From an uncultured Paracoccaceae bacterium (lineage in GTDB: Bacteria; Pseudomonadota; Alphaproteobacteria; Rhodobacterales; Rhodobacteraceae): a stretch of DNA of 64,000 nucleotides. The translations under genes and the position numbers were made by a program. The notes beneath the pieces were generated by a model that searched no databases, had not been told where the DNA came from, and was given only the letters and a program-made list of their open reading frames with translations. This document shows, one piece after another, positions 8,989 through 17,215 of this stretch (position 1 is its first letter; each line of letters begins with the position of its first letter). The DNA lies in NCBI GenBank assembly GCA_947503775.1, contig CANNFE010000009.1, positions 55,668 through 119,667 on the forward strand. Reading direction: 5' to 3'.

Positions 8989-9660
8989 ATGGAATTCATC
9001 GAATATCCCGATGTCGAGATGATGATGATCGATCTTGCCAACAAGATAGCGGGAGAGCTGAAGACCTGCCTTCTGGAACACGATTGGGCGTCCTTTGCCG
9101 TGCCGGGTGGGACGACGCCGGGTCCGATCTTCGATGTGCTCTGTGCGGCGGATCTGGACTGGAGCCGCGTCCATGTGATGCTCACCGACGAGCGCTGGGT
9201 GCCCGAGAGCAGCCAGCGCTCGAACACGCGGCTGATCCGGGAGCGGCTTTTGACCGGGCGGGCAGCTGCCGCGACGCTTGTGCCGCTTTATCGCGATGTG
9301 CCGGAGCCGGAGGATGCGCTTGCCGATTTGGAGGCTGGCTTGGCTAAGGAACTGCCGATTTCCGTCATGTTGCTGGGGATGGGGGCGGATATGCATACCG
9401 CATCGCTCTTTCCCGGCGCCGACCGGCTGGAGGAGGGATTGACGGGTGATGCGCTGCTGCTGCCAATGCGCGCGCCGGGCGCGCCCGAACCGCGCGTGAC
9501 GATGACGGCCAAGGTCCTCAAAGGCGCGATGAGCCGGCATATCGTCATTGCCGGAGATGAGAAGCGCGCGGCGCTCGAGAGCGCGCGGGGAATGGCGCCG
9601 GAGCAGGCCCCGGTGGCGGCGGTTCTTGCTGGCACGATGGTGCATTGGGCGCGGAATTAG
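8989..9660 (+). CDS. pgl: 6-phosphogluconolactonase (DevB type)
   Basis: Hydrolyses 6-phosphogluconolactone to 6-phosphogluconate. The 223-residue protein shows the family motifs VPGGTTPGPIFD near residue 40, MLTDERWVPESSQRSN and LLGMGADMHTASLFPG. The ATG at 8989 is preceded by AGGAGAG at good spacing, whereas the in-frame codon at 8968 has none. The gene sits between zwf and pgi, its pathway neighbours, with gaps of 89 and 34 bases. Confidence 0.95.
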   Translation: MEFIEYPDVEMMMIDLANKIAGELKTCLLEHDWASFAVPGGTTPGPIFDVLCAADLDWSRVHVMLTDERWVPESSQRSNTRLIRERLLTGRAAAATLVPLYRDVPEPEDALADLEAGLAKELPISVMLLGMGADMHTASLFPGADRLEEGLTGDALLLPMRAPGAPEPRVTMTAKVLKGAMSRHIVIAGDEKRAALESARGMAPEQAPVAAVLAGTMVHWARN

Positions 9661-9694
9661 CCTTTTTAGAACGGCTTAAGACAGGAGAGATGCG

Positions 9695-11311
9695 ATGTGG
9701 GAAGCACTCAGGGCGCATCATAGGGATGTGGCGGATCGGCGGATCGAGGCGCTTTTCGATGACAAGCGAGCAGAGGATTTCTCGGCTGTTCTGAGTGCGG
9801 GCGATGGGGATCTGCTGCTCGATTATTCGAAGACGAATATCGATGGGGTAGGACGTGCCGCTCTGATTGATCTCGTCGAGATGGTCGGCCTTGCCGAGCG
9901 GCGGGCGGCGATGTTTGGCGGTGCGGCGATCAACGAGACTGAAGGGCGGGCCGTTCTTCATACGGCTTTGCGGAACCTTGATGGCGGGCCGGTTGAGCTC
10001 GATGGACACGACGTGATGCCGGGGGTGCTCGAGACGCTGGAGCGGATGGAGCGCTTTGCAAGCGACGTTCGGGAGGGGTGTTTCACGGCTCCGGGCGGGG
10101 CGATCACGGATGTGATCAATATCGGGATCGGGGGGTCCGATCTGGGGCCGGCCATGGCGACCCGGGCCTTGGAACCCTACCATGACGGGCCGCGCTGCCA
10201 TTTCGTATCGAACGTGGATGGCGCTGATATCGCTGGTGTTTTGCGAGTTTGCGATCCCAAGACGACGCTGGTGATCGTGGCCTCAAAGACCTTCACGACG
10301 ATCGAGACGATGACCAATGCGCGCACCGCAAAGGCCTGGATGGGCGAGGCGGTGACGGATCCGGCGGCGCAGTTCGCGGCCCTCTCGACATCGCAGGAGA
10401 AGACGGAAGCCTTTGGAATCGCAGGAGAACGGGTCTTTGGGTTCGAGGATTGGGTCGGGGGCCGCTACAGCGTCTGGGGGCCGATCGGGCTGAGCCTGAT
10501 GATCGCGATTGGGCCGGATGCGTTCCGCGCGTTTCTGCGGGGCGGGCAGGCGATGGATCGGCATTTCCAGGCGGCGGAGTGGGGGGACAACCTTCCGGTT
10601 TTGTTGGCCTTGGTGGGGATCTGGCACAATCAGATCTGTGGTCATGCGACCCGCGCGGTGCTGCCCTACGATGACCGGCTGGCCCGATTTCCCGCGTATC
10701 TTCAACAGCTTGAGATGGAGAGCAACGGCAAACGGGTGTCGATGGATGGCAACGCGCTCGAGGTGGAGAGCGGGCCCGTGGTCTGGGGGGAGCCGGGAAC
10801 GAACGGGCAGCATGCCTTTTACCAGCTTATCCACCAGGGCACCCGGGTTGTGCCGTGCGAATTTATGATTGCAGCTCAAGGACATGAGCCGGAATTGCGG
10901 CACCAGCACGAGCTTTTGATCGCCAATTGTCTGGCCCAGTCCGAAGCCCTTATGAAAGGCCGGACGCTGGAGGAGGCGAAGGGCAAGCTGGCGGGCAAAT
11001 TCGAAGGGGCCGAACTGCAGCGGCAGGCGGCGCATCGGGTCTTCCCCGGCAACCGGCCGTCGGTGACGATCGCCTATCCCAAGCTGACGCCGTTCGTGCT
11101 GGGACAGCTCATAGCCCTTTATGAACACAGGGTTTTTGTGGAAGGCGTGGTGCTTGGTATCAACTCGTTCGATCAGTGGGGCGTGGAGCTGGGCAAGGAG
11201 CTTGCCACCGCCTTGGGGCCGATCGTTTCGGGGGAAGAACGTGCTGACGGCAAGGACGGATCGACCGCGGGGCTGGTTCGATTTTTGCGGAGGTCCGGGG
11301 CCAATGGTTAA
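9695..11311 (+). CDS. pgi: glucose-6-phosphate isomerase
   Basis: Interconverts glucose 6-phosphate and fructose 6-phosphate. The 538-residue protein has the N-terminal phosphosugar segment [14 protein letters not shown], the signature [14 protein letters not shown] and the C-terminal [13 protein letters not shown] containing the catalytic Lys. ACAGGAGAG precedes the ATG by five bases. Last gene of the zwf-pgl-pgi set. In organisms that use the Entner-Doudoroff route this enzyme mainly recycles fructose 6-phosphate; that point is inference from general knowledge. Confidence 0.96.
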   Translation: MWEALRAHHRDVADRRIEALFDDKRAEDFSAVLSAGDGDLLLDYSKTNIDGVGRAALIDLVEMVGLAERRAAMFGGAAINETEGRAVLHTALRNLDGGPVELDGHDVMPGVLETLERMERFASDVREGCFTAPGGAITDVINIGIGGSDLGPAMATRALEPYHDGPRCHFVSNVDGADIAGVLRVCDPKTTLVIVASKTFTTIETMTNARTAKAWMGEAVTDPAAQFAALSTSQEKTEAFGIAGERVFGFEDWVGGRYSVWGPIGLSLMIAIGPDAFRAFLRGGQAMDRHFQAAEWGDNLPVLLALVGIWHNQICGHATRAVLPYDDRLARFPAYLQQLEMESNGKRVSMDGNALEVESGPVVWGEPGTNGQHAFYQLIHQGTRVVPCEFMIAAQGHEPELRHQHELLIANCLAQSEALMKGRTLEEAKGKLAGKFEGAELQRQAAHRVFPGNRPSVTIAYPKLTPFVLGQLIALYEHRVFVEGVVLGINSFDQWGVELGKELATALGPIVSGEERADGKDGSTAGLVRFLRRSGANG

Positions 11312-11686
11312 TCCCGGTGATTTTGCGAAATCGGGGATGCGGCATCCGGTCGGAGTGGCGTCGGCATCCGGTCGGAGGCATTGCGTCGAAATCCAAGATT
11401 AACGGGGCGCACGGTCGAGATCTGCGCAACACGATGGGACAATCCTTCCCTGAGGTGGGGTATTGTTTTCCATTGTGAAACTATCTTGGAAGAACAGTTT
11501 CGTCTGCACTTATGAGGTCTGATTGTCGATGTTGGTGAGACGGCCCGATCGGACACCCAAGCGGGAGCCCGGCCCTTGGTCCTCGGAGCCTCTTCCGGAT
11601 CTTGAGAGCATTTCGATCTGAGGTCGGCCGCTTGAAAGTCCCGTGCTTCCGGCAATTGTCCCGAGATCCGTCTTTTTCGGATGGGC
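11312..11686. other. gene-free convergent interval with a short direct repeat
   Basis: The 375 bases between the converging pgi and ureohydrolase genes hold no supportable gene. A 16-base direct repeat (CGGCATCCGGTCGGAG) occurs at 11340-11355 and 11362-11377, a period of 22. A short stem (ATCCG...CGGAT) around 11665-11681 could end the leftward ureohydrolase transcript but lacks a clear T-tract. Confidence 0.5.
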
Positions 11687-12649
11687 CTATCCGGACGGCC
11701 CGGCTGCCATGACGCAAAGAAGCTCGAACATGATCGAGGCGCCCAGAAACGCGGTGGCGCCGCTTTGATCGAAGGGCGGGGAGACCTCGACCAGGTCCGC
11801 CCCGACGATGCGCACCTTTTCCAGGGCGCGCACGACCTCGATGGCCTGGTAGGAATTTGGGCCCCCGATCTCGGGCGTGCCGGTTCCGGGGGCGAAGGTG
11901 GGATCGACGAAATCGATGTCGTACGAGATATAGGTCGGTGTCTGTCCGACGATGTCGCAGGCCTCTTCCATCACGCTGGCCGCGCCGCGGGTATGGAAGT
12001 CCTCGATCGGGATGATGCGGATGCCGACCGATTTGGCGAAGTCCCGGTCTTCGTTGTCATAGGCTGTGCCGCGGATGCCGATCTGCACGACCCGTTTGGG
12101 GTCGAGAAGGCCGTCTTCGACAGCGCGCCGAAAGGGAGTGCCATGCGTATATTTCGTGCCTCCGAAATAGCTGTCGAAGAGATCCGTGTGGCTGTCGAAA
12201 TGGATCATGGAAAGAGGCGTGTCGCTGGCGATCGCTCGCAATACGGGAAGCGAGGTCAGATGATCGCCGCCTGCCGTCAGCGGGCGAATGCCGGCGGTCT
12301 TTACGGCGGTATAGAAAGACGTCACCCGCTCCATCGTGTCCATGAGATCGGCCGGATTGGGAGCGACGTCGCCGAGATCGGCGCAATTGGCGGCCTCGAA
12401 GGGCCGGATGCCGGTTGCCCCGTTTTGGGCCCGTATCATGGTGGACATGTCCCTTAACTGACGCGGGCCATGGCGCGGGCCGGATCGGTTGGTCGTCCCG
12501 CCATCCCAAGGTACGCCGATCAGGCCGATATCGACATCCTTGATCCTGTCGCCTGTAAGCGGCACATGCGGCAGCCGCATGAAGGTCGCCATGCCTGCGA
12601 AGCGCGGAAGATCAAGTCCGGAGACCGGCTGGAAATAGGGATCGGACAT
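11687..12649 (-). CDS. speB: agmatinase-family ureohydrolase
   Basis: Binuclear-metal hydrolase of the arginase/agmatinase superfamily, releasing urea from a guanidino compound. The 320-residue protein has all three metal motifs: GGDH (residues 127-130), HFDSHTD (150-156) and SYDIDFVDP (242-250) followed by APGTGTPE. The Ser in DSHTD, where arginases and most agmatinases have Ala, is also seen in guanidinobutyrase- and guanidinopropionase-type members, so the substrate may not be agmatine. It is monocistronic, with the thioesterase on the same strand 150 bases upstream. Confidence 0.85.
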   Translation of the reverse strand: MSDPYFQPVSGLDLPRFAGMATFMRLPHVPLTGDRIKDVDIGLIGVPWDGGTTNRSGPRHGPRQLRDMSTMIRAQNGATGIRPFEAANCADLGDVAPNPADLMDTMERVTSFYTAVKTAGIRPLTAGGDHLTSLPVLRAIASDTPLSMIHFDSHTDLFDSYFGGTKYTHGTPFRRAVEDGLLDPKRVVQIGIRGTAYDNEDRDFAKSVGIRIIPIEDFHTRGAASVMEEACDIVGQTPTYISYDIDFVDPTFAPGTGTPEIGGPNSYQAIEVVRALEKVRIVGADLVEVSPPFDQSGATAFLGASIMFELLCVMAAGPSG

Positions 12650-12801
12650 GTCTCTTCTCTGCTGGTCAGACCTTGTTTGACATGAATGGATTATCAGGTG
12701 GCGTGCCGCCTGTCTCGTGGGGTCTTGCGGGCTGGTTCATGCGCGCCGACGGAGGGATATATGGGCGGTATCAGCCCCATGGGCCATTCCGGCCGGTCCG
12801 G

Positions 12802-13275
12802 TCAGGCCTCGGTCGCACCGTCGCGGGCGATCAGGGTCTGGCGGATATCGGGAGAGAGCGGGCGCTTGGTGCCGTCCGCTTCGAGCAGGACAAGGACGGC
12901 CGAGGAGGTGCAGCGCAGGGTGCCGCCCGAGAAGATCGCGTAGTCCATCGTGAAGGAGGTCGTGCGGATCTCGCGGGTGCGGCCGGTGACGATATAGTCT
13001 TCTTCGAGCAGCATCTCGGCGAGGTAGTCGGCCTCGATCCGCCGGAGCACGATGCGGGGATCGTCCGGGCCATAGCTCGAAATGCCATAATCGCGGAAAT
13101 AGTGGATGCGGAAGGTTTCGAGCCAGCGCAGGTAGGCGGTATTGTTGATGTGGGCGAGCGCGTCCAGTTCTCCGAAGCGGGTGCGGTCTGCGCGACCGTA
13201 GCTCCATGGGGCGGGAATGCCGAAGCTGCGCAGGGCCGCTTCGTTCAGCGGGGTGAGATAGGGGATGTCAGTCAA
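12802..13275 (-). CDS. acyl-CoA thioesterase, hotdog fold (TTG start)
   Basis: Hotdog-fold thioesterase of the 4HBT/YbgC-like type. The 157-residue protein contains the family pattern FGELDALAHINNTAYLRWLETFR, with the Asp/His/Asn active-site region, and a strand RCTSSAVLVLLE near the C-terminus. The open frame extends further upstream, but that part is basic and unlike any thioesterase. The start proposed here is TTG at 13275, which has GGAGG exactly 8 bases upstream and gives the usual family length. An out-of-frame ATG lies nearby. The acyl substrate is unknown. Confidence 0.85.
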   Translation of the reverse strand: MTDIPYLTPLNEAALRSFGIPAPWSYGRADRTRFGELDALAHINNTAYLRWLETFRIHYFRDYGISSYGPDDPRIVLRRIEADYLAEMLLEEDYIVTGRTREIRTTSFTMDYAIFSGGTLRCTSSAVLVLLEADGTKRPLSPDIRQTLIARDGATEA

Positions 13276-13504
13276 ATCGAGCGCCTCCGGCGCATTCCAT
13301 TTTCGGGTGCCGCGCCGCTTATTCCGGCGACGAGAGCAGGCATAGCGGGCCTGGGAGGTGATGCAATAGGGCAAGCCCCCGATTGGGTCCGGCGCAAGAT
13401 GAGGGATTTGCCTTTGAAGGGTCGCGAAAACATCGAAATAATGCGCAGACTTTGACATGTGTTGTCGCTAGCTGCGCATCAATGAATTGGACGGGGTGAG
13501 GGCG

Positions 13505-13963
13505 ATGATGGCCATCTGGATCAACTATGCGGCGGCGGCCTTTCTGGTCTATATCGTGTTTCTCAATATTCGGCACGGATCGATCCCGAATTGGGGCGTG
13601 CTGACGCTGATCGGGCTGTTCGGTCTGAAGGTCGTGCTGGGATGGGGCACGTTCGTTCTGTGGCATCAGCTTGTCTTTGCGGTCTGCGCGCTGGCTCTGG
13701 GTCTTGCGCTTTATGCCACCGACGGGTTCGGGGGCGGCGTGGCGAAGCTGATGTTCGGCGCGGCGCTCTTCATGCCGCCCGGGCAATGGGCCTGGCTCAT
13801 GTTCGCCTTTGTCGCGCTGATCATCGTGACGACGGTCCTGTCGGTGATCGTGCGCCGGACGATCGGCAACGAGGAAAGCAGCTGGGCGGTCCTGCAAGGC
13901 AAGATCGTGCCGATGGCTGTGCCGGTCGCGGTGACCGCCTGGATCGGGATCTTCGCCTTCTAG
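13505..13963 (+). CDS. prepilin-peptidase-like (A24/CpaA) membrane protein lacking the catalytic aspartates
   Basis: A 152-residue integral membrane protein with about five hydrophobic segments. Two spots match A24 prepilin peptidases: NIRHGSIPNW (residues 21-30), where active enzymes have Asp at the first position, and GGGVAKLMFGAALFMPP (from residue 76), where active enzymes have GGGDVKL. Both catalytic Asp positions are therefore replaced (Asn21, Val79). No pilin or Tad genes are nearby. It probably descends from a TadV/CpaA-type peptidase but is unlikely to cleave prepilins; a scaffold role or drift are alternatives. The start may equally be the ATG at 13508. Confidence 0.75.
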   Translation: MMAIWINYAAAAFLVYIVFLNIRHGSIPNWGVLTLIGLFGLKVVLGWGTFVLWHQLVFAVCALALGLALYATDGFGGGVAKLMFGAALFMPPGQWAWLMFAFVALIIVTTVLSVIVRRTIGNEESSWAVLQGKIVPMAVPVAVTAWIGIFAF

Positions 13964-13970
13964 CGGGATC

Positions 13971-14075
13971 TTAGGGATCTGAGATCTGCAGTCTGGCGCG
14001 ATGGGCCGACGGGGTGTGTCCGGTCAGCTTTTTGAACGCGCGGGAGAAATGGGCCTGATCGGCAAAGCCGGCTAA
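13971..14075 (-). pseudogene. AraC-family regulator remnant (C-terminal 34 codons)
   Basis: Reading leftward from 14075 to the TAA at 13971 gives a stretch with GFADQAHFSRAFKKLTGHTP, the second helix-turn-helix and signature of AraC/XylS regulators, ending in a normal C-terminal tail. No in-frame AraC sequence continues upstream, because the histidine phosphatase-SnoaL gene ends at 14072 across the junction. This is the surviving tail of a regulator whose 5' part was lost, probably when the neighbouring gene arrived or by deletion. Confidence 0.8.
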
Positions 14076-15256
14076 CGGATCTGTTCGATCAGGGTGAGGC
14101 GGTCGGGCATTTGCCAGCTTTCGGCGATGACGCCCTCTTCGAGGCGGTGGACGGCGATGGCGCTGAATTCGACCGGGCGGCCGGTTGGTTCATAGCCGAA
14201 GATCTCTCCGGTATGGGTGCCGCGCAGGGTGCCGATCACGGTGACGACGTCTTCGGCGAAATGGAGCGATCCGATGTCGAAGGTGATGTCGGGGATGCCT
14301 TCCTTGTAGGTTGCGATCTCGTTGAGATAGCTCTCCACGTCGCGGTTCGGGCGGGAGGGGGATTCGCCGTGGACGAACCATTCCTCGGCGAGGACCCCTT
14401 CGAAAAGCTCGTCGTCGCGGGCGTTGAGCGCTTCGTAATACCGCTCGACCATGTCGAGGGCCTTGTCTTCCTGAAGCAGCGGCGAGGCGATGGCATCGGC
14501 GAAATGTCCGATATCGGGGCCGGCGGAACGAAGGCGCAGATAGCCCAGGACCAGATTGTCGCGTTTGGGGTCGAGCACGAGGATCTCGCCTTCGAAGACG
14601 CGGAACTGGGTCAGCTCCTCGATATTCGTATAGTGGGAGATGATCAGGAGCGGCCCGCGTCGCGTCGGGTGCCCGTCCCAGGCGGAGATGCGGTCGAGCA
14701 GGGGCGAGACATGCGGCGAGCCTTGCAGCGACAAAAGCAGGTTGAGGCTGGGATCGGTTTCGACGGGCATCTCTTCGGCAATGGCGGGATCGACGTCGGC
14801 AAAGCCCTGCATCATGCTGTCGACGGTTTGCTGGTTGCGGCACCATTCGCTGACGACGATCTGCGAGGGCAGGATATCGTTGGAGGCAATCAGCGCGCCC
14901 AGATCGCGCATATTGTTCATCCCCTCCTCGATCATGACGCGCTGGTTGGCGCAGTCGGTCGGCGCGACGTTGGCCATGTCGAGATTGCTCCAGTCGGTCG
15001 GGCCGTGGCGCATCAGGTAGACGACATCGTCGCGGGTGAACATCTCGGCGATCTGCTGGTAGGGTTCGAACCTCAGGCGGTCCTCGACCTCGCGTCCCTG
15101 CGCCTCCATCGACATGCTCATCTCGCCCATATGGGTCGAGATCTGGCGCATATTGGCGTTTTCGAGGGCAGCCGCGTCCTGCTCTTGCGCGAGGGCGCTG
15201 GAGGACATGACGGCGATGAGCGAAACAAGCGCGGTCATCGATCTGAGGAGCGGCAT
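14072..15256 (-). CDS. exported histidine phosphatase fused to a SnoaL-like domain
   Basis: A 394-residue protein with a Sec signal peptide (residues 1-23, cut near ALAQ). Residues 75-230 form a histidine phosphatase domain: VYLMRHGPTDWS carries the RHG motif (His84) and IISHYTN the second catalytic His (His208), as in periplasmic phosphoglycerate-mutase-like proteins. Residues about 260-394 form a SnoaL/ester-cyclase domain (GYEPTGRPVEFSAIAVHRLEEGVIAESW, split here: GYEPTGRPVEFSAIAVHR then LEEGVIAESW). The start at 15256 gives the signal peptide and has AAGGA upstream; the frame extends further but without support. The substrate is unknown. The gene cuts off an AraC remnant at its 3' side. 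Confidence 0.85.
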   Translation of the reverse strand: MPLLRSMTALVSLIAVMSSSALAQEQDAAALENANMRQISTHMGEMSMSMEAQGREVEDRLRFEPYQQIAEMFTRDDVVYLMRHGPTDWSNLDMANVAPTDCANQRVMIEEGMNNMRDLGALIASNDILPSQIVVSEWCRNQQTVDSMMQGFADVDPAIAEEMPVETDPSLNLLLSLQGSPHVSPLLDRISAWDGHPTRRGPLLIISHYTNIEELTQFRVFEGEILVLDPKRDNLVLGYLRLRSAGPDIGHFADAIASPLLQEDKALDMVERYYEALNARDDELFEGVLAEEWFVHGESPSRPNRDVESYLNEIATYKEGIPDITFDIGSLHFAEDVVTVIGTLRGTHTGEIFGYEPTGRPVEFSAIAVHRLEEGVIAESWQMPDRLTLIEQIR

Positions 15257-15736
15257 TCGGGGTCCTTTCTTTTGCGTGCGGGGCGGTCTTGTCGACCGCG
15301 GCGTGCGGCGGTTCGGATGCGTTGGCCGGGCCGCCGAGGATGGCCTTCCTACTAGAAGTAGATAAAGACGGCGGGGGTCAAGAGCGCCCCGCCCCTTTCT
15401 CAGCTTTGCGGCGGCGTCTCGACGCCCGACCATTCCGAGACGGCGGTGAGGAGAGTGCGCCGGATGGTATTGTTCATGTCGGGCTCCGCTGGATGAGTTG
15501 CGATATACGGCAGATATGGCGGCGGCGGCTCGTCGTCTTGCAGCAGGCTGCTGAAGATTTGAACAATCCTGCTCAGCTGGCTCAATATCGGGTTTGGGAC
15601 CGGCGGGCGCCATCGGGTCAGGCGACGGGCGCCTTGGCAGCATCAGACGGTGCGGGGTCGCGGGGGGCAGCGGGGCCTTCTTTGATGTCGGGGTCGGTTT
15701 GGAATGGGGCGGCGTGGAAGACCGCCCCCGACCTGA
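15257..15736. other. gene-free interval between the phosphatase fusion and the EF-hand gene
   Basis: No gene is supportable in these 480 bases. A leftward reading frame (15400-15585, TTG start, 61 codons, proline-rich start) and a 40-codon frame that begins with a GTG overlapping the EF-hand stop have no recognisable features. A plausible leftward promoter (TTGACC, then CTTCTA after 17 bases) lies near 15345-15380, ahead of the phosphatase gene. Confidence 0.4.
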
Positions 15737-16264
15737 TCACTCTTGCGGTGATGCAGGTCCTGGGCGGCGGAGCGTCAGCGCGCCATCGCCATCCCGGTCC
15801 ATCCGCTCGATGAGGCGTTCGACGCGGCGATCCATTTCCTCGGGCGAAATCTGCCCATCGCCATCCGCATCGAGAGCCTGGAAGGCGTCGACCATCCGCG
15901 AGCGGGTGAGACCTCGATAAAGCGTGTCGAATTCCTCGATCGAGAGGGCGCCGTCGCCGGAGGTATCTACCTCCGCCAGCTGTGCGGAGCGGTAGGCCTC
16001 GATCTCGGCCGGGGTGACGGTGCCGTCCGCATCGGTGTCGGCGGCGCGAAAGATATCGCGGAGGATCTCACCTCCGCGCATGCCGCCCCGGTGGCCGCGT
16101 CTTTGCCGGTCGCCGCGATGATCGGCGCGCGTGATCTCGGGATCCGCGGGGCGCTCGGCCTGCGCGCGAGGGGCCGGCGCGTCCTGCGTCTGCGCAACGG
16201 CGGCCCCGATGCCTGCGGTGCCGAGGGCCATGGCGCTAAGAATGATGATCTTGAAACGGTTCAT
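15737..16264 (-). CDS. exported EF-hand calcium-binding protein
   Basis: A 175-residue protein with a signal peptide (residues 1-24, AVAQ). Four EF-hand loops follow: DTDADGTVTPAE (residues 76-87), DTSGDGALSIEE (100-111), DADGDGQISPEE (132-143) and DRDGDGALTLRR (156-167). The first three have the full calcium ligand pattern; the fourth lacks the acidic residue at position 12 and is probably weak. Residues 42-62 are rich in Arg and His. Transcribed away from the two-component genes at 16502, with a 237-base shared upstream region, so it is a candidate target of that system. The start at 16264 has AAGGA upstream. Confidence 0.88.
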   Translation of the reverse strand: MNRFKIIILSAMALGTAGIGAAVAQTQDAPAPRAQAERPADPEITRADHRGDRQRRGHRGGMRGGEILRDIFRAADTDADGTVTPAEIEAYRSAQLAEVDTSGDGALSIEEFDTLYRGLTRSRMVDAFQALDADGDGQISPEEMDRRVERLIERMDRDGDGALTLRRPGPASPQE

Positions 16265-16501
16265 TGCTCGTCCTTTCGGTTTGATATTGGAAAGCTGGTG
16301 TCGCCTTCGCTGATCCCGATATGGAGACGTGTGCACCGGAAGGTTTGTCAGCTGCGGGGCGGCTTTGTCGCGATCTGTCTCAATCCCCCCGGCTGATACA
16401 TTTGGCGACAAACGAAGCCCGCGGCGGCGGCGATGGAGACTCGGAGACGCGCCGCTGAGGCGCTAGAACCAAGGGCGGACCGACCCGTTCGAGGATGCGA
16501 T

Positions 16502-17215
16502 ATGGAGCAGACGGCCCCCCAGGTGCTGATCGTCGATGATGCGCGCGATATCCGCGAGCCGCTGGGCAAGTATCTGCGCCGGCAAGGGCTGCGCACGCAG
16601 CTTGCCACCAATGCCGGCGAGGCGCGCCGCGCGCTGGAGGAGGGAAGCTATGCGCTTGTCGTGCTTGATGTGATGATGCCGGGAGAGGACGGGCTTAGTC
16701 TCTGCCGCTGGCTGGTGGCGCGGGGCGGGCCGCCGGTGATCCTGCTGACCGCGATGGCCGACGAGACCGACCGGATCGTGGGGCTTGAGCTGGGCGCGGA
16801 CGATTATGTGGTTAAACCGTTCAACCCGCGCGAGCTTGTGGCGCGCATCCGCGCCGTGCTGCGCCGGGCGCCGCCGCCCGCGCCGCAGGTCGGGGCGACG
16901 TGCCGGCGCTTTGGACCCTGGGTGCACGATCCGGCGGGGCAGGATCTGCGGCATGTCGATGGGCGTTCCGTGACGCTGACGTCGGGGGAAAGCCGTCTTC
17001 TGGGCGTGCTTCTGGATCATCCGCAGACGGTGATGTCGCGCGACCGGCTGCTTGATCTGACGGCGGGGCGGGATGCCAAGGCCTATGACCGGGCCATCGA
17101 CAACAGCGTCAGCCGTCTGCGGCGCAAGATCGAGGAGGATCCCAAGGCGCCGACGCTGATCGTCACCGAATGGGGCGGCGGCTATCGTCTGGCCGCAGAG
17201 GTCGAGGCCGCGTGA
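16502..17215 (+). CDS. OmpR-family response regulator
   Basis: DNA-binding response regulator of 237 residues. The receiver domain (residues 6-120) has the acidic pair Asp12/Asp13, the phospho-acceptor Asp56 in LVVLDVMMPGEDG and the Lys of VVKPFNP. The C-terminal winged helix (about 140-232) is OmpR type, ending TEWGGGYRLA. It overlaps the histidine kinase start by four bases (GTGA), so the two form a unit. The divergent EF-hand gene may be a target. The stimulus is unknown; similarity to OmpR/EnvZ-type osmo- or copper-responsive pairs is too general to assign a signal. Confidence 0.93.
   Translation: MEQTAPQVLIVDDARDIREPLGKYLRRQGLRTQLATNAGEARRALEEGSYALVVLDVMMPGEDGLSLCRWLVARGGPPVILLTAMADETDRIVGLELGADDYVVKPFNPRELVARIRAVLRRAPPPAPQVGATCRRFGPWVHDPAGQDLRHVDGRSVTLTSGESRLLGVLLDHPQTVMSRDRLLDLTAGRDAKAYDRAIDNSVSRLRRKIEEDPKAPTLIVTEWGGGYRLAAEVEAA

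Noticed and set aside
15400..15585. Small 61-codon minus-strand gene
   Set aside because: TTG start without a ribosome site and no recognisable feature; not supported.
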